Source: Ceratodon purpureus
Lineage: Eukaryota; Streptophyta; Bryopsida; Pseudoditrichales; Ditrichaceae
Assembly: GCA_014871385.1 (NCBI GenBank)
Contig: CM026426.1
Coordinates: forward strand, 49,401,263-49,465,262
Reading direction: 5' to 3'
Length of the DNA: 64,000 bases
Shown here: positions 37,268-46,446 of the stretch, piece after piece
Layout: the number at the start of each line of letters is the position of its first letter
How positions within the stretch are numbered: the first letter of the stretch is position 1
The notes under the pieces: generated by a model
What the model was told of the DNA's origin: nothing
The model's input: the letters and a program-made list of their open reading frames with translations, nothing else
Databases searched by the model: none
Made by a program: the position numbers and the translations under genes

Positions 37268-39025
37268 CTAGGTGCTAGCAACACCATCGCCATCCCCTCC
37301 ATCTGCTCGCAGCAAGGCCGCGGATACCAGGGGCTGAGCGGAGATCTTGGCGATGACATACGGACCCGAAGCCTCCGACTCCTCCAGAAAGCGAGTCTTC
37401 TTCTTGACTTGGTTTTCCTCCCCCAAAGGAGGAGAAGAGCGCTCAGCGGCCCTCTTGCTGCCAGCAATAGGGCTCTGGAGGTCTGGTGCTCCCACCTCGG
37501 ACTTGAGAACCTCCTGGAGGTGCTGGAGCTCTGCTTGAGCTGACTCATGCAATGGAAATCCCCATTGCCCAAGCCACCCCCCACTCAAGGAGCGGCAGCA
37601 ACGGCTACACTTGGCGTCAAGGGAGAAGACAACCTCAAACATGCAATGTGGGTGTGCCAAGCAGCTGCAGTTCAAGGGTACACAAGCGGCGTCAACAAAG
37701 TACCGTGCACATAAGGGGCAAGGGTCGGAAACCTGAATGGGGAGGGCTCGAAACTCGGATGGCAGGTGTGGGAGCACACTCTTCGGGCGAATGAATGCCG
37801 CTGCCAGCTCCAGGGTCATGATCTCCACGCTAAGAGCACCAATCTCGGCCTTGCACCTCTCTATGTCCCCCATCAATGCGTCCATCTGCTTCTCCTTGTT
37901 GTCAATGCGAAGCTGGGCTTCTTTGGCACCCTTGCTCGCATTGGCCATCTGATCACCACCTAGACGGGCCCGAGCATCCAATCGCTTCTTCTCTGCCGTG
38001 TTGCCAGCGACCCCGGCTAGCTTGCTGGCAGCACGGTGGGCAGCAATCTGCTCATAGAACCGGCCCTCCTCATCCTCCTTCTCCTACATAAAGGTCTTCT
38101 GGTTCTTGATATCTCCAAGAAACAACTCCCTCTGAGCCTCCTTCTTCGTGAGGTCGGCCTGAAATCTCGCCTTCTTGGCCCTGGCCTGGTCTAGCTTCGC
38201 CTTCGGATCCGTGCTGGGTCAGTCTTCATCCTTGCTGCCAGCAAGTGAAGACTTGGGCAAGAGCTCTTCCTCAGTGATCAAGGGCGCCTTCGACTTGAGC
38301 TGGCTTCGAGTGCGACCCCGAGCTCCCTCTGCTGCAGGCGCTCCCTTGCTGCTGCTCCCCGTAACAAGGACCCCGTGGCTAGGTCCAATGCCGACTCCCC
38401 CAATGGCCAAGGATGTGTTGCCAGCAGAGGGTCTGTCGTCGATGTGGCCAGCGAGCACGTCGATGAGGGCCTCGATCTGCTCTCTGAAGGCTGGGGGTGT
38501 GAGCTTGAGAGGGTTGCGGGCATCTTTCTTATCACGTGCCTTCTGCAAGGTCGCGGCTTTCTCTGCCCAATTGACGTCTTGGCCCAGCTCGAAGGTCAGA
38601 TGACAGCCTCGAAGGAAGGAGGTACCAAATGTCCCGTTGTCAGGGCCTTCACCTCCATACACCTTCGCATGCTGGAGTGTGTAAGCCTCAATAGCCTGGT
38701 TGTCAGTGCAGTCAGTAATGTGGTGGCGCCCTCCATGTCGTTCAGGCCAACTCTTAATGAATAAGGATTTCTTGCATACCTTGTCACTGCTGAGCTCGGT
38801 GAAGGATATCCCTTTCTTGCACAGGCCAAGTGTACAGTGGAAGAAATCGATGTCGTAGTTTGCGCTCTTCCTACCAAGAAGAAAGGGCGCAATCACCACG
38901 ACCTTGTCCGCCACATCCTGCGGCAGAGCCTTCAGGTTGAAAGGGAGGTCCCACTGCGTGAGAACACCGTCGTCCTTGCTGCCAGCAACCATGGCTGCGA
39001 CACAACATAGAGTTGTTAGAGACAC
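37268..39025 (-). pseudogene. RING-like zinc-finger/coiled-coil protein of the 11.8-kb element
   Basis: A single frame of about 585 codons from ATG 39,025 to 37,268, broken by TGA at 38,219-38,221 and one TAG near 38,090. The N-terminal ~150 residues (VLTQWDLPFNLKALP, FIKSWPERHGGRHHI) are globular. The middle is a Lys/Glu/Gln-rich coiled coil (DQARAKKARFQADLTKKEA; RIDNKEKQMDALMGDIERC). Then come CPLCARYF, LNCSCLAHPHCMFEV and CSRCCRSL, a C-x2-C … C-x-C-x2-H-x2-C … C-x2-C RING-like cluster. It ends in W-x-x-x-W-G-F-P-type residues (GGWLGQWGFP). The C-terminal 100 residues are polar. A RING-like fold suggests ubiquitin ligase-type or zinc-structural activity; this is inference. LAGSK recurs because it is encoded by the GCTGCCAGC motif. 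Confidence 0.55.
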
Positions 39026-39950
39026 AATGCATCGAGGACAGTAGGTTGACTACCTCTTAAGTATACTAAGAAGGAAATAGACTCCGGAATCGCTTACCCT
39101 CTTTGCGGACAGCAAACACTGTAGCTAAAACAATGACTTTGGCTTCTTGAATACAGTTCAAGCAATTCCAAGGATATACACACCTAAGAATTTAAATTCA
39201 GATTTGCTACAGTATGTCTATCCTCCTTGCAAACTAAGCTCAGGTCAATTGGTTCAAAGCCAAAGTGTAATAGATTGAACTTCAAGAAAACTGATCAACA
39301 ACCATAGTAGAATTAAAAAGAGTGGAGGGTATACCTGATGTTGATGTTGCCGTAGCTCTAATGCAGCTCTGTTTCTTCTCGTGTTGATGTTGCCGCACCG
39401 CACTGTCCTCAGCAGCTCCCTTCCCCGCTGTGTCCGCCGCAGCTCCTTCTGTCGCTGCCCCAATCCTCCGGAGCTTCCCTCCTCCGCAGCTTCCTCTCCC
39501 TGCAGCTCCCTTCCTCTCCTTCGCCGCCCCAATTCCCCGCAACTCCCTTCCCCCTCAGCTCTCTCCCTCCCTTCCTCTTCTTGCGCTGCCGCAGCTCGTT
39601 TCCCCCGCAACTCCCTCCCTCCCTTACTGCCCCAACCCCCCTCAACTCCGTTCCCCCTCAACTCCCTTCCCCCTCAACTCCTTTTCCCCTCACCTCGGTC
39701 TCCTCATCTCCGCTCAACCCATGTCTACCTCTTCGCTGTAGTTTTCTCCCTCCCCGCACGTGCTCCACCAATGGTGAGCTTGGTGCAGCAACTCCCCTCC
39801 GAGGTCGTAGACACACAACGGCGTTACGGAGGAGTCAGCTGGCAGCAACGGCGGGAAGAGGAGGAAAGGGGAGCGCTCCTCTCCCTCTCTACCCCACGGG
39901 GTAATGGGCGCCACGGTCATAAGGGATGACCGGCGCCCATTATAATGCAG
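39026..39950. other. Leader region plus CT-rich low-complexity tract
   Basis: Upstream of the RING-like gene. From about 39,400 to 39,740 the plus strand is a degenerate CTCCCTTCCCC/CAACTCC repeat. It gives long but meaningless open frames on both strands (Pro/Ser/Leu-rich or Gly/Arg/Glu-rich). It ends near 39,895-39,940 with GGCGCC-containing inverted phrases (GGGCGCCACGGTCATAAGGG and CCGGCGCCCATTAT), suggesting a short hairpin. Confidence 0.45.
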
Positions 39951-39959
39951 CCCCTCTAC

Positions 39960-42115
39960 AGCATCCCATCACATTAATAGTCAAAAAAAAAAAAAATAAA
40001 TAAATAAAAAAAAGGATAAAAATCCAAAAAACAAATGATGAGAGATAAGAGAATTCTCTGAAGTTGGAAGGAAAACAAAATCAAGATAAAACCAAATGAA
40101 AATAAACACCAAATGAAAATAAAAACCAAAATGAAAATAAAACCTTACTCGGCAATTTTAAAAATACTTGACTATTGGAAAAAAATAAGAGAAGTCGGGA
40201 AACTAACTAAATCTAAAAATGAAAAGGAAAATAAATAAACATAAAAACATAAATTAGTAAAATACTAACCAAAACAAGAAAAGGTTTAAAATAATAATCT
40301 GTGGGAAAAAAAAATACAAATGGAGACATAATCAAAACCAAATGAAATTTAACCCTTATTTAGCGATTTCAAAAATATTTAAATGCAGGGGAATAAAAAT
40401 CTAAACAGAAGAAAACCTTAAATAATGAAGGATTAGAGAGATGTCCAAAATCTATATGGAAAAAGTATTAAATGGAGATAAAAGTAATCGGAAAAAAAAA
40501 ATGGAAAGGGAGAAAAAAAAAAAAAAAAAAAATGTATCTCCAAAAAATGGGTAGAGAGAAAAAAAAAAAAAAAATGAGGAAAAATTCCGAAATAAAGAAA
40601 AAATAAAAAGAGATAAAAACCCAAAAAACAAATGATGAGAGATAAGAGAATTATTTGAAGTTGGAAGGAAAACCAAATGAAAATATAAAGCAATGCTGAA
40701 AATAAAAAATGAAAAGAAAATAAGATCTTACTTGGCGATTTTCAAATTACTTGACTACAGGAAAAAAATCTAGAGAAGTTGGGAAACTAATTAAATTTAA
40801 AAATGAAAAGGGAAGAAAATGAATATAAAAAAACAAATAAGGAACCAAAACAAGAAAAGGTCTAAAACAATAATTGGTGGGAAAATTAAATAAAATTGGG
40901 AGAAAGGAAATAATATAATCTTAACAATTATTAGCTTTTGATTATTTAAAAAACCAACAACTATTAATCATGTCTTATCTAATGTCAGTTCATTGTACAG
41001 TTTCTGTATCTAGGAAAAAATGGGGTAAAGAAAAGGGACAAAAAAAGAAAAGAAAATGATTAGGACCATAACAAAGGAAACCCAAAAATAACAATTGTTA
41101 GGAAACAGAACAAAAACTATTAATTAGTAGTTCAGAGGGGGACTTTCGATAACATCAAATGAGAAAAAAATGAAAATTGAAAAATAAAAAGGTGTATAAA
41201 TTATTATTCATATTCGATAAATTGAAGAATTTGACTTGTATAAGTTTATGAAATTCTTATAATCTATTCTACTGTAACTCCCCCAGAAAGTGTATTTGAT
41301 TCTATTATTTCATTTTAAAATTTATTTTGGATATTTCCTACTTTTCCTAGTAAGTAATTTATTTTATTTTTAAATATTTTTACTAATATTTTATAATTTG
41401 GGTAAATTTTAAAAAATAAAAAACTTAAAAAAAAAATCTAGAAAATTGAGAAGAGTTCAGAAAATAATTGACTTTCTCTTTCATTTTTCGTGTGTCTTTG
41501 AAATAAAAATAAGTGATCTTCAATTTTTAATATTTAGAAAAGGAGAGAAACATAGAATTAAAAATTTAAAATAAGAAAATTCAATTAAGAAGTGATGCAA
41601 CTTAATGGCACCCAGGGTCTCCTAAAAATCTCTAAGAAATATTAAATGTAAAAACTTATTAACTAAGATATATGATCAAAAATTAAGAGAACTAAATTTG
41701 AAAGCAAGATTACTTTACAAGAGAACATGATTCAAAGGGGAAAAATTTGGCTTTTTGTAATATTTATTTCTATAAACAACATTCATATTTTCTAAAATTT
41801 AAATATGATATTGCGAATGTGAGATCATGTAGTTTAAAAAATTCAAGTCTAATTTGCCTGAGTATGGACGATGTTTCCTTGACTATGTATTTGCACATCT
41901 CCTAAATTTTGAAAGTGAATTGCTTGAATTTTTTAACTTTTTAACATTTTTTTTAATGAAAGCCTACATTTGAAGACAATTTAAGCGTTCATGTAACTAC
42001 TCGCTTCACTATCCTATCTATAGAATACAGTATCTTTGAAAGGTATTACTTCTCTATAACATTACCCTTCTACAAAACATTGTATATAAAAAAAAACTCC
42101 ATGACTCTGAGCCCC
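39960..42115. repeat. AT-rich filler with a ~600-bp-spaced direct duplication
   Basis: A-rich plus strand without genes. The passage ACAAATGATGAGAGATAAGA…GAAGTTGGAAGGAAAAC occurs at about 40,030 and again at about 40,628. Following text also corresponds (ACTTGACTA…GGGAAACTAA…AACCAAAACAAGAAAAGGT at 40,165-40,287 and 40,750-40,862). A third, weaker copy of the TTA-GCGATTT…TTTAAATGCAGGGG part lies near 40,350. So it is a decayed tandem or segmental duplication inside the element. Confidence 0.55.
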
Positions 42116-45100
42116 CTAGTCGCTGTCAGCATGTGCAATGTCGACATCGAGGGCAATATCCTCCCCGGCACCATTGGTTCCAGCATCTGCGATGTCCTCA
42201 TCGTTGTTAGCAGCGTCCCTCTGTTCATCTTCCTCGCCCCCACTGCCAACCATGTCCCCGTTGGCATTCCATTCCCGCTCTTCTTCCATCATGCCATCTC
42301 CTTCGTCCAACACGCCTTCTTCAAGAACATATGCTCGTTCAACACGCTTTCTTCAAGAACATATGCTCGTCCAACACGCCTCCTCCTTGACCTCCACTCC
42401 TCGCAGGCGATGGCAGCGTTTGATTGTTGCCACCGCTCGCGTCTGCTGGACCCCTCAGTGGCCCTTGCTCCGTCATCCGGGTCAGGTACAGCTCCCTGGA
42501 TTTCCATTTTTTTCCTATATCGATGTTGTATGTTTCGGTACCAATGCTGGATCAGCTGGAGAATCGCACTAGTACGGGCTTTCCCACCACCATGCGCTGT
42601 ATGTGCTTGATGTGCCGCCTTCGCTTGGTGGTGTGATTTCTCCATGCCTTGGCAGCTCCAGACTCCAAGGCTCCCATAGTGTTCCACAAACCAAGTGGAG
42701 TGCCGTACAATTACGTGCTGTCAACAAGAAGAAGGAAGTTAAAAGCCGGATACTTAGGTCAAGTAGACGGTTCACTGAAGAAACACCAAGAGCAACAACA
42801 GACAGAGCCGTGAGCATACCATATAATGGGTAACATGCTCCTCTCCGAAGGCCTTTAAGTATCCCTTTCCCCACTTGTGTAGCTTTTGCTTGAATTGCAT
42901 CCGTTGCTCTGCTGTCAACACCAATCCTGTCAAATATGGTACGACCTCTTCAAAGGCTTGCCACATCTGATACTTTGCAATGCGGTCAGCTCCACTTCCG
43001 GCATTATTATTCTCAGCTTGACATATATCCTTCCAGGCCTTATCATTGCCAGACCAAACGCTTGGCCTAAAAAGCCTGCTGGCAACAGTACCATTGAAAG
43101 AGGGTTTTTGCGGCACGTTTCTAGTGTTGCCACTGAGCTTGGGGTCCCTCTTAATCTCCACGTTTCCACCATGAGCCCTAATCGCGGACAACGACTTCTC
43201 CATCTGTTCAATTGCAGTAGCCCTCAGTCTCTGATTCTGTATGTTCCAAACATACATGATATGCATGTGCACTATCTTCTCCGTCAATCAAACCAAGGCA
43301 TGCAATGTACAAATGTGTACTCTGGACAAAGGAATCGGCAGGATAGGCCTCCACCTAGTAGATGTTGTCATGTCACAAGGTTCCTCAGGTACGCTGCTGG
43401 AAAATAGCCCCCCCACCCAGTTTGCTTTACCACAGCTCTTGATGGCAGCGTTTGCCTGACTTGCTGTCCCCACAGTGGGCTTTATCCTCTTCTGGTCGCA
43501 GTATATGCAGATCATTGCACACGACGGTTTGACTGAAGCCCGTACATACACTTGATCGTCTTCATGTCCGCAGCAAGATGCCACTCCACCTGGAATTCTC
43601 CAACTTCAGGGACCGTGAGTTTCTCGCCACTTGACTGTGCTGCTATCATAGCCGGGATGTTCGACTTTCCAATATCCACGACAGAACATCGTAGGACTCC
43701 TTCTCGACCTGAAACGTGGCAACTGGCCAAATCTCCTGCTCTGATTGTACTGAGAAGTACCTCTCGTGGTCCACCTGAATGTAAGCGTCCAAAGCCCGAT
43801 TCATCAACGTGATGCTAACACGTTCAAATTTCTTCCCGTTTATAATCTCAGCCTCATCCAGTTTGAGGACAAATATCAACGGAGCCCCTTCCAACTCTGC
43901 AAGAATATCCTCACGTGAGAATGTTTCTGTAATGCAATCGAATTAGCTTCCTTTGTTAAAGACACACAATGCAATTGCTGGCACCAAACGGACATTCACC
44001 TTTGCTGTCAACAAGAGAAGAAGAGGATGCATACCTGACTCCGTGATGCCATAATAGATCACCATGCTCTGCTGGACCACCTCAAGGTCCGTGAATAGCG
44101 AGTTTTTTTCATCTAAGACCACCTCCTTTCGCTGCTCCTCGGATCTCTTGGTTTTCTTTGACACTGCTGGCAGCTCCATCTTTCCCTCAGCGTGGTAGTA
44201 CTGGCCAATGAATTGTGGCAAGTTCGCATTTAGCTCCTCCTGAAGCCTTTTAGCGTGGTAGGGACTAGGTAGTATGTTGGATTTGCCATCCTTGGTCAAC
44301 TCCCGAAGTGGATCCTTCACGGCTTGGTAAATAGCACCATAGCCGCGATAGGACACCACTGCTTGGTCGCAGGCAGCAAGAATATTACCGGGCCCTACCC
44401 TTTTTCCAATTGCATTCATGACGTTACTAGCAATCTTTTTCCTAACATGATCCATAGATGGTTGAGTTGCGAGGGTGAGAGCTTCATGCCTAGACAATAT
44501 CTTTGCTAATGTTACAGCAGTTACTGTTTGGGAGGCTTTATCCCCATGAAGTCGCTGCTTCTCATGGTTGACCCGGTTGTTGTCGTTGACAGCATCCACA
44601 AGATGAGGTTGCAAATGCGTCCTAACAAGCTTCAATCTGCGTTTTGCCCACCCTGAACCATGATTCAACTCATGAATCCCCCTGAGCGGTCGAGCCATAC
44701 GTCGCATCCCTATATGCGTGTCCTTCAAAGGGCTAGGCCCCTTCTCTAGGCGCTCACTTGCTTGCTGCCAGCGACGCACCTCGGTCTCCAAGCCCTTCAC
44801 CGACACCCTATGATTTACCTCCATGCTGCTCATCTCGGTTCGAATAGTCTCCAATTCAATCCGCAATTGCATGCATGTATCCTCAATGTCCCTGTTATGG
44901 TCGAGCCTTTCTCTGCTGCCAGCTAGGTCCTCTCTCACCTTGCCGAGTTCTTCTTCTAAATGTTGGCACTGCATTTCCATCTCACGCCGTGTAGGTCCTC
45001 CTCCATCAACAAGACCCAATCTGCGTGCATATCCATACAGACCTTGCTCTCCATGACATATGAATTCCAGGCAATGTCGAAGAGTTTTGAATAGAGGTGG

Positions 45101-45650
45101 CCTCCATGTTCCTGGATCAACCGGGTAAATGCTGCCATCGATCCACAAATCAATGTTTGTAGCCCCGGCTGCCCTCCGTCCTGGAAATGTTCATGTGCAG
45201 GGTTGCTCGGATCTCATTGAACCTCTCCTAACAAGTGGTGCTTAGCGTGCATCAAGCGAAACTGAGGGACGGTAGCTTGAAGACTCTGCCACTCCTGCTG
45301 CCATCGTGAGTCCAGAATTCCGAAGTACTGCTTCAAGCTCTCAATGCCCCGGGTCGGCCTGGAAGTATGTAGATAAACGTTTTTAAAATTGCCAAATATC
45401 CAAAACTCGAGAGTTTTCAACAAGCAAACCCTATACCATAGCCACTCAAAGAAATTGCAGGATCAAATGAATAGCATGCAATGTACAAATGCACGACCCA
45501 AACTTGTCATAGAGAAATCGACACTTACACAACCTCTTCAGTCCACGGCAGGAGGTGTTGCAAGAACACCCTTCGAATGCTTGCTGCTCCAATTTGTAAC
45601 TGCTGCCAACGCGTATCTGCACAATCATGCTCACTGGTTTAGTTGTCACA
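42116..45650 (-). pseudogene. Long transposase-like protein of the 11.8-kb element (putative DDE type)
   Basis: Exons reading leftward: about 45,640-45,520 (WQQLQIGAASIRRVFLQHLL); 45,358-44,035 (AAFTRLIQEHGGHLYSKLFD, HADWVLLMEED, coiled coil, ALTLATQPSMDHVRKKIASN, ending YYGITES|G); 43,926-42,820; 42,717-42,116. Introns 44,034-43,927 and 42,819-42,718 have good GT/AG borders and keep frame. Candidate catalytic acids: D in IFVLKLDEAEII, D in EWHLAADMKTIKCMYG followed by CIYC, and E in WSCQGMEKSHHQAK, with an acidic tail. A hydrophobic strand ending in D, a second D followed by C-x2-C, and a late helical E suggest an RNase H-like DDE fold (inference). Breaks: TGA at 45,214-45,216 and 43,288-43,290, and frame changes near 44,980, 43,685, 43,545 and 42,310. 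Only part of the 5' end is resolved. Confidence 0.6.
42305..42390. repeat. 32-bp tandem duplication inside the transposase-like gene
   Basis: Units at 42,305-42,336 and 42,337-42,368 (GTCCAACACGCCTTCTTCAA… and GTTCAACACGCTTTCTTCAA…), then a partial third from 42,369. Because 32 is not a multiple of 3, the extra unit shifts the frame and separates the catalytic region from the acidic tail. Confidence 0.7.
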
Positions 45651-46063
45651 ATTTCCCTTGACTCTCTCGAATTTCACCTGCGAATTGGGTCGTTGCTCCT
45701 CCAACACCAAAATTCTACGCACCCAACTTCGATTCACCCCATTCCCAGGTGGGGAGACCAACCTACTGTCGACCGAGCTCCATGGCTTCTTCCCGTTGTG
45801 GCAGCAAACTTCGAATCTTGAAACGGTTGACACCAATCTCCCGTCATCTCTCCTTCGAATCAGGCTTCATGGGCAGTCAATGCGAGAAGGCGTGGTTCAC
45901 CAAACAAGGCAGCCACCTCGGCGCCACTAGGCACACCGACCCCGCCCCGCAACCCCATCCCGAGACCATTAAGTCGCCCTATTAACTCTGCGGGCAGCGA
46001 TCCTGGCACCCGCTGCCAGCGACAGTGCCACATTTGGGCAGGGAGTTCACCTAGAAAGGGCAG

Positions 46064-46103
46064 GCTTACACGGCCTTTTCATGATCCCATTTTGCACGTA
46101 ATG
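46064..46103 (-). repeat. Right terminal inverted repeat of the 11.8-kb element
   Basis: Pairs with 34,261-34,300 at 38 of 40 positions. It starts GCTTACACGGCC on the plus strand and ends GCACGTAATG. Immediately right of it is TATATGC. Confidence 0.85.
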
Positions 46104-46446
46104 TATATGCTTACTAACAATAGATAAATTAAATTCTCAAAAATGTCAGGGTACTGGTCACACCAGAGGAGGAACAAATAGCATACTGCATACATCGTAG
46201 ATCGAGCCATTACAAAAACCCAGAAATTTAAAGCAATAAATTACCTAGTTATGTACGATCACATGAAGACAAAAGTGAGGAGCACTCACACTCTGTATGG
46301 TTTGACGGCATCAACGTTGTCTATGACAAAGCTGTGAATATGCCAATGCAGGACTGCATTGAGAACATGCTTCATTGGTTGTCCCTCTAGAGCTGTGTCG
46401 TGCATCATTGGGTCCTCCTCTGTCTCCTACACTCTTTGAAATGAAC

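Larger units (their letters stand above)
34261..46103. mobile_element. 11.8-kb TIR DNA element, unclassified superfamily
   Basis: Bounded by 40-bp terminal inverted repeats that are 38/40 identical. It contains, left to right: a tRNA-like segment (minus); gene A (plus, 35.2-36.35 kb); a RING-like/coiled-coil gene (minus, 37.3-39.0 kb); a CT-rich then AT-rich middle; and a long transposase-like gene (minus, 42.1-45.65 kb). Twelve exact copies of GCTGCCAGC/GCTGGCAGC lie across it. It interrupts the intron of a TNP2 gene. No perfect target duplication is visible: the left flank ends AAAAATTG and the right flank begins TATATGC. Coding parts carry several stops and frame changes, so the copy is not autonomous. 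High TIR identity next to damaged genes could mean mobilisation in trans. I cannot match it to hAT, Mutator, CACTA, PIF or Mariner by its ends. Confidence 0.75.
33471..46426 (-). pseudogene. Third TNP2 copy, 3' part, split by the 11.8-kb element
   Basis: Reading leftward, the exon at 46,426-46,290 has LEGQPMKHVLNAVLHWH and VDAVKPYRV, then donor GTGAGT at phase 2. The acceptor TATGTAG lies before 34,181, and the next exon begins HYDKLVEERLRLA, then (in another frame) NFPAELIEHPQFADWF. A last exon (33,896-33,471) has the DUF4216 pattern: EIVVLDYNIF, MKKDRWGFTIANFNRM, HVEQVFFSECPDAPGWKVVI. The intron has the same place and phase as the 98-bp intron of the CACTA-1 TNP2 gene. Here it would be about 265 bp, were it not for the TIR element inserted in it. 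The copy has a TGA after ADWF and frame changes. Its 5' part is missing at CACTA-2. Confidence 0.6.

Noticed and set aside
39254-39929. Pro/Ser-rich and Gly/Arg-rich open frames on both strands
   Set aside because: Produced by the CT-rich low-complexity tract; composition follows the DNA repeat and no motif is present.
40433-40693. Phe-rich minus-strand frames suggesting membrane proteins
   Set aside because: They are the complement of A-rich tracts (poly-Phe/Leu), not real hydrophobic helices.
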